55,739 nt of DNA, taken from assembly GCA_964627035.1 (NCBI GenBank), contig CAZVKN010000018.1:1-55739 (forward strand). The letters run 5' to 3'. A program made the position numbers and the translations under genes. This stretch comes from CAZVKN01 sp964627035. GTDB lineage: Bacteria > Electryoneota > AABM5-125-24 > Hatepunaeales > Hatepunaeaceae. The notes beneath the pieces were generated by a model that was given only the letters and a program-made list of their open reading frames with translations, did no database searches and had not been told where the DNA came from. Each line of letters opens with the position of its first letter. The stretch's first letter is position 1. Shown piece after piece: positions 32,768 through 41,787 of the stretch.

Positions 32768-34300
32768 GTGGATATTATTTCTATGACTTATCTGTTCCGT
32801 TACAAATCATCTATAAGCTGCTTAACCTACATTCTCTTCTTCATTTCACTGTCTGCACTGATACCGGTTCATGTTGTGAATGGGAACGAACTGTCAATTT
32901 TGTATTGGAACGACCGCCATGCCAACATCTCATCTCACAGTGATGTCATTGACGGAGACAGTGTTGAAGTCGGTTCTGCGGCGACTCTAACGGGGATGGT
33001 AAAACTGCTGAGAGCGATTGATCCTGAGATATTAACACTAATTGTCGGTGACGAGCTTGCAGGATCAGCGGTTGCTGCCAAGACTAAAGGGTTGTCAGAG
33101 ATCAGACTGCTCAACGAAATCGGGATAGATGCGTTCAGCCCGGGACCACACTGCTTTGACTATGGATGGAAATCGCTGCTGACTATTTCAAAGAAGGCTG
33201 ATTTTCCAATTTTACTGGCTAACGCCGTTTATTCGATAGATAGAAAAGTATCCCCGCTCCTACCTTCGGACACGATATTTCTCCGGAACGGTGTAAGGGT
33301 TGCTGTTGCGGGATTGATTGACGATAAGTTCAACAACACCCTCAACCACGAGCTAATTGCAGGATTGAGTGTATGGGATCCTGCATCAGCAGCTCGGGAG
33401 TTTGTGTCAAACAGAAGGGAAAATTCAGATATTCTTATAGTGCTGTCATGTTTGGGCTGGAAACAGGACAGCCTGCTTGCGACACAGGTCAACGGGTTGG
33501 ATGTAATCATCGGCAGCAGCGATCTTGAGCTGTTTGACCCACCGAGAGAGGTCAACGGAGTGGTGATAACTCAGGCAGGTGGGTATGGACAGTGGCTGGG
33601 GCAGTTGAAATTTGATATTGACACTGTTAATCACAAAATAGTCAGCTTTGAGAGTCACATGCTGCCTGTCGAAAAAGGAGCAGCTTCAGCCGATCTGAAA
33701 GCGGTCAAACTGATTAACAAACAGAAGAAAGAACTAAAGAAACTGCATAATCCAATCGGGCTGCTTGAGACCGAATGGGAATATGTCTCGGACGGACAGT
33801 CCAACACAGCTCAGTGGATAGCGGACATGGTGCGATACATCGAGCCGAGGTCATGGGCTTCGGTGATTGACAATCGTGACATTCGCAAGGGACTGAAAGC
33901 AGGGCAGATTTTGGAATCGGACATGTGGGAGATATGCCCATACGACAACACTCTGATCGTGTTTCGTGTGGTCGGGGCGGAGTTGAAGCGGATGGTGAAG
34001 CATAAGCTCAAGAATCCACAGCCGTATATGACATGGAGCAACATCAATCTGAAAGCTGAAGGAGGAGAGATAATTTCGTTGACCATAAATGGTGAACCGA
34101 TTCGCGAGGATAACTTCTACCTGATGACGACCACCGGTTCAATGTGGCGTAAGCTTGAGCAGTGGCTCGGTATTGATCCGGCAACCCGGCCCAATTTCAC
34201 GCTGCCGGGTGTGACTCAACGCGGGAAAATGATTGAAGCAGTCACCAATCTCAAAACGATAAACTCACCACTTGACGATAGATGGGATGTGCAGCCGTGA
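32768..34300 (+). CDS. Exported 5'-nucleotidase-fold protein lacking key metal ligands
   Basis: 510 aa. A signal peptide/anchor (LTYILFFISLSALIPVHVVNG) precedes an N-terminal metallophosphatase-like domain and a C-terminal 5'-nucleotidase domain (DGQSNTAQWIADMVRY; DNRDIRKGLKAGQI; CPYDNTLIVFRVVGAELKRM). The family has five metal motifs. DxH (WNDRHAN) and GD (VGDELAGS) are kept. GNHE is GPHCFD (Asn to Pro), SHLG is SCLG (His to Cys), and GHSH is GSSDL (both His lost). It is therefore probably not an active nucleotidase and may be a binding protein. It overlaps the lutA-like gene at GTGA. Confidence 0.85.
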   Translation: MDIISMTYLFRYKSSISCLTYILFFISLSALIPVHVVNGNELSILYWNDRHANISSHSDVIDGDSVEVGSAATLTGMVKLLRAIDPEILTLIVGDELAGSAVAAKTKGLSEIRLLNEIGIDAFSPGPHCFDYGWKSLLTISKKADFPILLANAVYSIDRKVSPLLPSDTIFLRNGVRVAVAGLIDDKFNNTLNHELIAGLSVWDPASAAREFVSNRRENSDILIVLSCLGWKQDSLLATQVNGLDVIIGSSDLELFDPPREVNGVVITQAGGYGQWLGQLKFDIDTVNHKIVSFESHMLPVEKGAASADLKAVKLINKQKKELKKLHNPIGLLETEWEYVSDGQSNTAQWIADMVRYIEPRSWASVIDNRDIRKGLKAGQILESDMWEICPYDNTLIVFRVVGAELKRMVKHKLKNPQPYMTWSNINLKAEGGEIISLTINGEPIREDNFYLMTTTGSMWRKLEQWLGIDPATRPNFTLPGVTQRGKMIEAVTNLKTINSPLDDRWDVQP

Positions 34301-35058
34301 AAGTGACACTGTTTATACCGTGTCTTGTGGATCAAGGATTTCCTGAGACAATGCGGGCAACCGCTGTGGTTCTTGAGCGTCTCGGGCATGATGTGTTTAT
34401 TCCTCCGGAGCAAACCTGCTGCGGGCAGGCGCTGTTTAACGCCGGCTTCAGGAAGGATGCGCATGAGCTTGCTCAACGGTTTATGCGAGTTTTCGGTGGC
34501 GCAGAACATATCGTAGCTCCGAGCGGGTCGTGCGTTTCGATGGTGTCACATCATTATGAGCAGCTTTTCCCGTACAAGCTGTCATCCCCGGATCACCTTG
34601 ATCTCGGAATCGAGAGCCTCAACAAGGAGTGGATAGCCTTGCGTGAACGAATCTGGGAATTTAGCAGCTTTTTAGTTGACAATTTGGATGTCGAGGATGT
34701 CGGTGCATATTTTCCGCACAGGGTCAGCTACCACGCATCGTGTCATGCTTTTCGTGAGTTAGAGATCAAGGATCAGCCGTTGAAGCTGCTGTGTGCGGTT
34801 GACGGTTTGGAACTGATAGAAGGTGATTGGGAAGACGAGTGCTGCGGATTTGGAGGTGCGTTCAGTGTAAAGTATGCCGAACTGTCACAGGCTATGGCAG
34901 ATCGGCGAGCGGAAGCTCTATCCAGCGGAGGTGCTGAATATATTGCCGGTGTGGATGACTCATGCCTTCACAACCTGAGTCAGGCGTTCAAGCGGATTAG
35001 TAAGCCTCAGCGGACAATGCATATTGCGAGGATATTGGCGAATGGGAGGGGGGACTAA
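34297..35058 (+). CDS. lutA: LutA/YkgE-like Fe-S oxidoreductase (CCG domains)
   Basis: About 253 aa, the normal length. Two cysteine-rich CCG domains are present: QTCCGQALFNAGF plus SGSCVSM in the first, and YHASCHAFREL plus DECCGFGGAFSVKYAELSQ in the second; these bind Fe-S clusters. LutA works with LutB and LutC in lactate oxidation, but neither partner is adjacent here. GTG 34297 is chosen because it overlaps the upstream stop as GTGA; the ATG at 34282 lies inside the upstream gene. Confidence 0.88.
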   Translation: MKVTLFIPCLVDQGFPETMRATAVVLERLGHDVFIPPEQTCCGQALFNAGFRKDAHELAQRFMRVFGGAEHIVAPSGSCVSMVSHHYEQLFPYKLSSPDHLDLGIESLNKEWIALRERIWEFSSFLVDNLDVEDVGAYFPHRVSYHASCHAFRELEIKDQPLKLLCAVDGLELIEGDWEDECCGFGGAFSVKYAELSQAMADRRAEALSSGGAEYIAGVDDSCLHNLSQAFKRISKPQRTMHIARILANGRGD

Positions 35059-35274
35059 GGGGGTTAAAATCTCCCCTTCGCCCTTTCTTCTTTGCTCCCT
35101 TGATAATCCGTTCAACCTGTTCTATCCGTTGTGAGTCAACTACAGATAAAATCATTACTTGCCAGATTGAAATTCATGAACTATATTATCTATTTCAATC
35201 AAGGATTGCATCAGCCACTGACCGCTACACCCAAAAGACAGATTAGAGTTTGGACTCAATAAATTATCAATTCA

Positions 35275-35592
35275 ATGATAACAGATATAAATCAATCACT
35301 TATGCAATGCAATGATATAATATCTCGCTTGTCTGCCCGTAAGCAAAAGCTACGGGAGTTTGGTGTTAGAACTTTAGGCTTATTCGGCTCCACTGCTCGA
35401 AATGAAGCACGGACGGATAGCGACATTGATTTTCTGGTGGAATTTGATGGTGTGGTTACTTTTGACAAGTATATGGATCTTAAATTTTTCCTTGAAGATT
35501 TATTGGAACACCGTGTGGATTTGGTGACGAGAAACAGCCTTAAACCATTGCTGAAACCATACATCGAAAAAGATATGGTTTATGTCACGTAA
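35275..35592 (+). CDS. mntA: MntA-type nucleotidyltransferase (antitoxin)
   Basis: 105 aa. The minimal nucleotidyltransferase motif GSTARNEARTDSDIDFLVEF carries the GS and DxD residues needed to bind Mg-ATP. In the HepT/MntA system this protein adds AMP to the HepT toxin and silences it. Its 3' end overlaps hepT by 11 bases. The ATG at 35275 follows an AT-rich upstream region of about 200 bases with no other gene. Confidence 0.9.
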   Translation: MITDINQSLMQCNDIISRLSARKQKLREFGVRTLGLFGSTARNEARTDSDIDFLVEFDGVVTFDKYMDLKFFLEDLLEHRVDLVTRNSLKPLLKPYIEKDMVYVT

Positions 35593-35902
35593 TTATCAAC
35601 TTTACAGTGATGACATCCTGGATGCTTGTCTGACTATCCTGGATTATACCAAGGGGATGAGTTTTGACCAATTTTGCGCCGATAAACGAACATATCAAGC
35701 TGTTCTGTACAATTTGGCGAAAATCGGTGAAGCAATCAAACATCTGCCTTCTACATTCATCAAAGATTATCCAGACATTGAGAAGCGTAAAATTGCGGAT
35801 TTACGAAATATTATCATACACGGTTATTTTGTAGTTGATCAAACTATTATATGGGATATAGTCCAAAATAAAGTTCCACAACTTCGTGACCAACTTAATT
35901 AG
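35582..35902 (+). CDS. hepT: HepT-like ribonuclease toxin (DUF86)
   Basis: 106 aa, intact. The HEPN catalytic motif R-x4-6-H is present as LRNIIIHGYF, followed by a tyrosine/phenylalanine position that MntA modifies in known systems. HepT cleaves RNA unless AMPylated. The start overlaps mntA. This is the intact copy; a second copy at 47108-47446 carries a stop codon. Confidence 0.9.
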   Translation: MSRNYQLYSDDILDACLTILDYTKGMSFDQFCADKRTYQAVLYNLAKIGEAIKHLPSTFIKDYPDIEKRKIADLRNIIIHGYFVVDQTIIWDIVQNKVPQLRDQLN

Positions 35903-35940
35903 CTAGCACTTCCTTGCATTGAAAAGTATGTTTATTGTCT

Positions 35941-36179
35941 GTCATTCCTGCGCAGGCAGGAATCCAGTAAGTGTATGTTAATACCGGACCCAGGGTCAAA
36001 CCCGAGATGACAAATGGATTCCGAATCAAGCAGTCTGTCCGAGAATGTAGACAACCCGCTGTCAGGTCGCCGCACCTGACAGCCACATTATTGATACTAC
36101 TTAAGTTACGCTGTCAACCACGGCGGGTTGACAGCGGATATTCGTATTCTCGGACAGACTGTCAAGTCCGGAATGACAG
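35941..36179 (-). repeat. F1 element, complete copy in inverse orientation
   Basis: GTCATTCCTGCGCAGGCAGGAAT, a GGATTCCGAATCAAGCAGTC arm, hairpin B inverted (36058-36083), a spacer, hairpin A inverted (36110-36135) and the CGGACAGACTGTCAAGTCCG arm follow in order. Read in one plus-strand frame, this copy encodes AVRSPHLTA and CQPRRVDSG, the same peptides found inside MetH. The 35903-36226 gap contains nothing else. Confidence 0.88.
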
Positions 36180-36226
36180 AGTAGATAATAATCTGCTTCA
36201 TCCGTTTCATCTGCTGAGAAACCTTC

Positions 36227-38398
36227 TCACGGCACATACACCAGCTTCACCGTCTCAACCAAATCTCCGGAAGAGATCCTCGCAAAAAAGACTCCCGCAC
36301 CTCCCAACACTTTGCCATTTACCATCATTTTCCCATTTCCGACTGAAAAGCGATCTGTTATAGAGTATATCTCCCGTCCGGTCAGATCGAAAACCGTCAA
36401 CGTGACACGGTTGGAATGAGGCAACTCAAAATGCAGATTGACCATGCTGTTGAACGGATTCGGCGATGCTGTGACTGTGAACTGATCCGGAACTGTCGGC
36501 GCGTCCGATACGATTAGGTTCCGATCACGATAGAATGCGCCGATGTCAGCTCTCGTACCATCAGGATCATGCGGCGAGATAGGATCTCCGGCATCAATAC
36601 ATGGCGAATTCCACTGCAGGTGATAGTCACCATTGTCGGGATCTACGAACCTTGGATCAGCGTGAATTGAGCCTTCTCCAGGATCTACACCGATGCGGTT
36701 GGTGTCGTTGTCCCAATAGCAGTTGTAGGGGTATGTGACTACTTCTTCATTGTCGGTACCAGCAATAAAACCGTATCTGTTGTGCGCAAAGATGTTATTC
36801 ACAGTTGTTATCTGACGCGGAACATTGATGTTCAATCCTGCCGAATCGGAATGTAAGAAATTGTTGTTAATAATGTTGACAAATCCGGTATTCAGACTCA
36901 ACCATGCACCGTTCTCGATTACTGAATGTGAAAGATGTAGAAAGAATCGTCCTGATATGGAAAGTCCATTATGAAACTTTGACTCTGTGATTTCCAACTC
37001 CGATTCAACCTCATGATTCAGAGACACTTTCTCATAGAACTCACAATTCTCAACAATAATCTGACTACCATGTAATTCCAATGCTACCCCCCGTCCCCGT
37101 TCAACATATCGCAGAACTATTTCAGCTCGGTGATTGTCACACAGTAACCCAACCATCAGCGAGTCAACCTCATCCGCATTTTCGCGAGTAAGCACAATCG
37201 GTGCTTCTTCAGTTCCTTCAAGGATCAACAGTTCAGTAGCCTCAAGATAGTAATCCTCATGCAGGATAATCTCAGTGCCTGCTTCCGCACGGATGCTGTC
37301 GTAATCACCGCTGCCGATGAGGTGATAAGGTGAGTTCTCCCGCTTCAAGTCCAGCCAGTTGCCGTTGCCGGGAATGTCGTACCGGACAACTTCCGGAAAC
37401 ATAGGTGGACTCTGATCTTCAAAGCGGGGATCATAGCGATAAACCTTGCCGTATCCGGTTCCCTGATGGTTTGAACGATGCATATATCCTTTTCGCCATT
37501 GAGTCACCGACCCTGTTAGATGAATGAACCCACGTTCGTCCTGTTCTGGTCCCTGGTAAGCGTCAAAATCATCGTTCTGATGCTCGAAAGTAAATGACTC
37601 ATCGAGTGCGATAAACGCACCGTCAAGGATGATTGAATGGCGATCCATATCATCAGGTCTATTGCCCCGATCCCAACCGTTCTCCCGACCGTTTGCAACA
37701 GTGTTTGCAATAATAATATTCCCTTCAGCAACTACACCGAGCATATCTTCGCACTCATCAGGGTCGAAACGACCTCTGTTATCCCCTGAGATGTATCTGA
37801 CATCATCAATCAGTTTAATGTCATGACTGCACCCGACGGTTAGTACACCGTCCAGCACGCCCATTAATTCAAGCGGTGAATCAATGAAGACGATAGGATT
37901 CTCCTCAATATCAATTTCCTGCCGCAGTGAATCTATTTCACGGAACGGCATCCCTCGCGACCACGCCCACAGAATTGCAGTATTTTCATCAAGGATGAGC
38001 CGGTATTGCAGCACTCCATCCGGTTCACCGATGACCAAGCCTTCATCACGCGCTTCGCTGAAGTCTTGTGGAAAACGCCGGATCGGCGCACCGAATTGAG
38101 GGGGATATTCAAAGTGTGGACCTGCCTGAAACCTGCGGAATTCGTCACGTGATGTGGACAGTTGACCGTAGAAGTGGGGTGAATACTTTATTCCGATGAG
38201 GTCATTTGAGTGCACTCGTCCCCACAGTGAATCGCGATGCCAGAACCAGATCATTTCATTGAAGCGGGTGACTTCAAAATTGGTTAAGTAATGATACCGA
38301 CAGAACGGCTCATTCGCCTGACCGGAGTTGATCCATACAGCGAGGTACCCGATTGCCAGCAGTGCGATAGTTATTACAATAGTGATTTTCTTTAGCAT
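36227..38398 (-). CDS. Exported protein with type IX-like C-terminal sorting domain
   Basis: 723 aa. A signal peptide (ITIVITIALLAIGYLAVWI) leads a long beta-rich region resembling surface beta-helix proteins, with SPCIDAGDPISPHDPDGTRA near residue 610. The C-terminal about 85 residues have TASPNPFNSMVNLHFELP, LTVFDLTGREIYSI and GGAGVFFARISSGD, the sorting-signal pattern also seen in the protein at 4231. It should be exposed at the surface or secreted. The middle region (residues 30-230) describes a substrate unknown to me. Confidence 0.85.
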   Translation of the reverse strand: MLKKITIVITIALLAIGYLAVWINSGQANEPFCRYHYLTNFEVTRFNEMIWFWHRDSLWGRVHSNDLIGIKYSPHFYGQLSTSRDEFRRFQAGPHFEYPPQFGAPIRRFPQDFSEARDEGLVIGEPDGVLQYRLILDENTAILWAWSRGMPFREIDSLRQEIDIEENPIVFIDSPLELMGVLDGVLTVGCSHDIKLIDDVRYISGDNRGRFDPDECEDMLGVVAEGNIIIANTVANGRENGWDRGNRPDDMDRHSIILDGAFIALDESFTFEHQNDDFDAYQGPEQDERGFIHLTGSVTQWRKGYMHRSNHQGTGYGKVYRYDPRFEDQSPPMFPEVVRYDIPGNGNWLDLKRENSPYHLIGSGDYDSIRAEAGTEIILHEDYYLEATELLILEGTEEAPIVLTRENADEVDSLMVGLLCDNHRAEIVLRYVERGRGVALELHGSQIIVENCEFYEKVSLNHEVESELEITESKFHNGLSISGRFFLHLSHSVIENGAWLSLNTGFVNIINNNFLHSDSAGLNINVPRQITTVNNIFAHNRYGFIAGTDNEEVVTYPYNCYWDNDTNRIGVDPGEGSIHADPRFVDPDNGDYHLQWNSPCIDAGDPISPHDPDGTRADIGAFYRDRNLIVSDAPTVPDQFTVTASPNPFNSMVNLHFELPHSNRVTLTVFDLTGREIYSITDRFSVGNGKMMVNGKVLGGAGVFFARISSGDLVETVKLVYVP

Positions 38399-38442
38399 AA
38401 TAGTGTCCTTCTATAAATTGTGCATTCTTACAGTCTTATCGT

Positions 38443-38510
38443 GTGGCACGGGTTACTTGTTACCCGTGTTTCATTAATAAAAAACATGGCAACGAGTAGC
38501 ACATGCCACC
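38443..38510. repeat. GTGGCAC/GGGTTAC-type repeat
   Basis: GTGGCACGGGTTACTTG...GTTACCCGTG is followed by ACATGGCAACGAGTAGCACATGCCAC. Related words occur at 4184-4200. Confidence 0.5.
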
Positions 38511-38513
38511 CGA

Positions 38514-38584
38514 CGCCGTCAGGTCGCCGTACCTGACGGCATCCTCGCCTCATCAATATGGTGTCAGCAGCGGAGTGCTGACAC
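38514..38584. repeat. F1-like pair of hairpins with altered stems
   Basis: GCCGTCAGGT-cgccgt-ACCTGACGGC (38514-38539) is followed by GGTGTCAGCA-gcggag-TGCTGACACC (38559-38584). Both stems are perfect yet differ from the other F1 copies. Confidence 0.8.
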
Positions 38585-38612
38585 CGGATATAGAACACAA
38601 AGTGTTTAATGC

Positions 38613-38645
38613 ATTCTCTTCGTGCTCTTCGTGGGCTTCGTGGTG
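38613..38645. repeat. F3 half copy
   Basis: CTTCGTGCTCTTCGTGGGCTTCGTGGTG matches the right arm of the F3 repeat at 29161-29241. Confidence 0.65.
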
Positions 38646-38656
38646 AATTCCTTCTC

Positions 38657-41359
38657 CTACCTCCTCGTCATTATCACATTCACAGAATCAGCATGCACAT
38701 CGTATCCCTCAACCGTTGCATTCAACTCAATTACCTCCTCCACCGCTTCGTCATCGAGGAAGAAGGACTCCTCCGTTCCTCTTAGCCATACTGTTGCGCT
38801 GCCGAGATCCTCCTCAGATGGGTACAGTCTGCCGCGGCTGGTGCTGAACAGCACCGGTGCATTGTCAACGAGTATATTGTGCCCGTCGCGGCATATCGCC
38901 CATACCCGTATGTTGCACGTGTCACCCTCACCACGCTCAAACAGCCAGTTGCCCGGGTCAACGTTGAGGCTCAGCTCGCCTTGTTGAAGTGGCAGCATCA
39001 ATCCTGCATGACCACCGACTGAGTCAACTTGTTCAGTTCGGCAGTAAGCACTGACCGTGATCTGCTCGAATGTGTCACGTCCGTTATATGTCAATGCTGC
39101 AAACGCTACTCCCGGCGTTGGATCGCTGAATATGCCCCGGTTGCCCGTAAAACCGGGATTGATGCTGGCAAAGTCTTCATTAACCGAGAATACTACAGGA
39201 ATGTTATCCGCAACCGGGTTACGCCATACATCATGAACCCTTGCCGACACTTCGATCTGCCACGCACCACCTCCGGCATCCCGACCGTTGAGGTTGAAAT
39301 CAATATCAATATCCTCAGGAGGTCCTGATACAACCTGAACATCTCTAAGGTAGTCTTCGATTCCGGTCGGTTGCCCATTGGCGTCAAGTGTGAACGCTCT
39401 CAACAGTTGATAGCCTATTCTAAAACCGGGATTAAGCCTTGCAGTTGCAACACCGTTATCAGTAACCGACGTGTCCATATTAAAGGGATCGTTATAATTG
39501 ATATTGCATGCCATAGGTGGCTCGTCTTCAGTGATTAACTCAAAGACAACCTGAGTCGGTATCTGCACAAGGTTACCGTGAATGTCTCTAACAGTTGCGT
39601 AAAGGGTTGATCCGTTCCCTCCGGAGGGTCCAAACGCTTCAATCTGTAGTGGATTCGCGGTAAGTTCAATCGAACTCTCTCCTCCCGCAATAAACTGCAC
39701 CCAGGTCTGATTCCTGACTTCGCCACTCGGAGACTGCACCGTTCCCGTAACGGTTGAAACCCCCGACTGTTCACCCGGACGGAGGAACGATGTTGCCTGA
39801 CCGTCCGCAGTGACGACACTTGACGGGTGCATTGTGCCGAGTGTCGGCGAAAACGTAACCATCGTCCCGTCACGCACCGGATTCCCGGCTGAATCGCGAA
39901 CTGATGCGGTGATCAACGACTGCACGCCCCCTTCTCCGATTCGCAGCACAACCGGATCAGCAAGCATGCTCATCCTGTCAGGCGGTCCGGGTCGGATGTC
40001 AAGCTCGACATCATTACTCTGAATCAGGTTCTCCGGATCGTCAGGATTCCGCAGTTGAGCATTCAGCGTGACAATACCCGACGCTGCTCCCGCGATGAAC
40101 TCAGTTTCAGCGGTGCCGTTTTGATCTGTTATCACCTGTACATCGCTGTACCGTCCCAATCCCGGATCGAGCACAAACTGGACAACCTTCCCGGGTGGAG
40201 CGATCCGGCTGCGGTTCGGGTCGAGGAAGCATGTTGCCCTTACCCAGACACTGTCATTAATTCCTGTAAACCGGTTTTCCGTTGACAGCAGGATACTTTG
40301 CACATTTTCTGGCGGTCTGATGTCAACAAAGATGGTGTCAGCGGTGCGGTATCTCGGGTTGCGAGCGATAATCCGGCACGGCTCACGATCACCTTGTGCA
40401 TTCATCGAAACCAGTCCGATATCGGACAGCTCAACCTGTGCGATCCCCTGATTGTCTGTGACAGCCGAATTCGGGATGATCCCGTTGTTGTTGACGGAAA
40501 AGCCTATCTGCTCACCGGCAAGGGCTGCACTGTGCTCGTTCTGCATCAACACTGTGATCCGTGCGGTGGATATGCCGTTGTCCGCATAGATGTGGCTGCG
40601 GTTGCTGGATAGCCGGAGAATTCCGATGTCAGCCGCTTCCTCGATGACCTCGACGATGACCTCACCATAAACGGGAGGATTCAGATATTGGTTATCAACC
40701 TGACAGCGGATGACCATTCGTCCAAATCCACTTTGCGAGTGGAATGTCGCTTCAGCCAAGCCGTTGTTGTCGGTAACGTAGTCCGGTGTCAGCGATCCGA
40801 ATCTTTCACCGCCTTCAACCGGGATCATGGAAAAGCGGATCGGTGTGGTAACAGTTCCGACTCCGTTGGCGTCGGAGACATAAGCGGACAGCTCAATTGA
40901 GACGCTGCTGCCTCGCGGTGCGACAAAAGATTGAGGATCAGCGGTCAGCGACAGTGCAAACGGTCGTACTGTGCCTTCGATCTCGATTGATTCCTGACTG
41001 CTGAATCCACCAACTTCAGCGGTTATTGTAGCTGTGGTCTCACCAAGCGGCGGGGAAACCGACCAAACCGCATCAACGAACCCGTCCGAATCGGTTGTGG
41101 CTTGTGCAGGAGTGACATCTCCCGGACCGTCCAAGGTCAATGTCAACTCCTCGCCGGAGACGGGTAGGTTGTCTTTCAGGTTAATAACGGTGATGGTAAA
41201 TTCAAACTGTCGGGTGACAGAGTTTGGGGATATGACCGTTTCCGGCAGGTTGTCAAGGGCTATGTAATAGTTGTCCGGTTCGGGGGATGAAGGAGTGTTC
41301 TCATCGCACCCGACAATCAGTAGCATGACAGCAATTAAAAAGATAGTAATTCTAAACAT
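38657..41359 (-). CDS. Lipoprotein with tandem bacterial Ig-like (invasin Big_1-type) domains
   Basis: 900 aa. The lipobox LIVGC at residues 14-18 predicts lipid anchoring. The rest is a chain of about eight Ig-like units of about 90-100 aa, each with a TVTDNNGLAEATF-like or TDNQGIAQVEL-like strand pair typical of Big_1/invasin domains (examples: VTTDSDGFVDAVW-like, TDQNGTAETEF). Such proteins extend from the surface for adhesion or envelope stability. No transport domain is fused to it. The gene is more GC-rich than its neighbours. Confidence 0.85.
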   Translation of the reverse strand: MFRITIFLIAVMLLIVGCDENTPSSPEPDNYYIALDNLPETVISPNSVTRQFEFTITVINLKDNLPVSGEELTLTLDGPGDVTPAQATTDSDGFVDAVWSVSPPLGETTATITAEVGGFSSQESIEIEGTVRPFALSLTADPQSFVAPRGSSVSIELSAYVSDANGVGTVTTPIRFSMIPVEGGERFGSLTPDYVTDNNGLAEATFHSQSGFGRMVIRCQVDNQYLNPPVYGEVIVEVIEEAADIGILRLSSNRSHIYADNGISTARITVLMQNEHSAALAGEQIGFSVNNNGIIPNSAVTDNQGIAQVELSDIGLVSMNAQGDREPCRIIARNPRYRTADTIFVDIRPPENVQSILLSTENRFTGINDSVWVRATCFLDPNRSRIAPPGKVVQFVLDPGLGRYSDVQVITDQNGTAETEFIAGAASGIVTLNAQLRNPDDPENLIQSNDVELDIRPGPPDRMSMLADPVVLRIGEGGVQSLITASVRDSAGNPVRDGTMVTFSPTLGTMHPSSVVTADGQATSFLRPGEQSGVSTVTGTVQSPSGEVRNQTWVQFIAGGESSIELTANPLQIEAFGPSGGNGSTLYATVRDIHGNLVQIPTQVVFELITEDEPPMACNINYNDPFNMDTSVTDNGVATARLNPGFRIGYQLLRAFTLDANGQPTGIEDYLRDVQVVSGPPEDIDIDFNLNGRDAGGGAWQIEVSARVHDVWRNPVADNIPVVFSVNEDFASINPGFTGNRGIFSDPTPGVAFAALTYNGRDTFEQITVSAYCRTEQVDSVGGHAGLMLPLQQGELSLNVDPGNWLFERGEGDTCNIRVWAICRDGHNILVDNAPVLFSTSRGRLYPSEEDLGSATVWLRGTEESFFLDDEAVEEVIELNATVEGYDVHADSVNVIMTRR

Positions 41360-41491
41360 GTGTGACTCCGATAATTCAACATTTCTCTATTCAAGATAAT
41401 ATATGTAACTTGCGCAACAAATGTGCCGGACTAAAATCTTGCCCCCCTGCTTGTTAGGGGGATTAAAAGGGGGGGTAGGATTCCTATGATC

Positions 41492-41658
41492 TTGTCATTC
41501 CGGACTTGACAGCCTGTCCGAGAATGGAAAATGTCCGCTGTCAACCCGCCGCGGTTGACATCCTAACTTATAGAATATCAATTAGGTGGCTGTCAGATAC
41601 GGCGACCTGGCAGTGGGAAATTTGCATTCCCGGATAGACTGCTCGATCCGGAATCCAT
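41492..41658 (+). repeat. F1 element, complete copy
   Basis: It has the same order as 10076-10237, with an identical spacer (CTAACTTATAGAATATCAAT then TAGGTG) and slightly different stems. The 41360-41787 gap also has a TATGCAGGATATGCAGGATA direct repeat near 41680 and GTTTAATCCGTTTAATCCGC near 41715, and no gene. Confidence 0.88.
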
Positions 41659-41787
41659 AGTTTAACACGGATGCACAAGATATGCAGGATATGCAGGATA
41701 GGAAAAAATCCTGTTTAGCCGTTTAATCCGTTTAATCCGCTTAATCTGTTGTGCATTTTGCTCTCCGGTTACATACAAGAGCATATT

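Noticed and set aside
35971..36363. Plus-strand open frame through the F1 copy at 35941
   Set aside because: It translates the repeat itself (AVRSPHLTA, CQPRRVDSG) and then runs antisense into the exported protein. It is useful only as a match to MetH.
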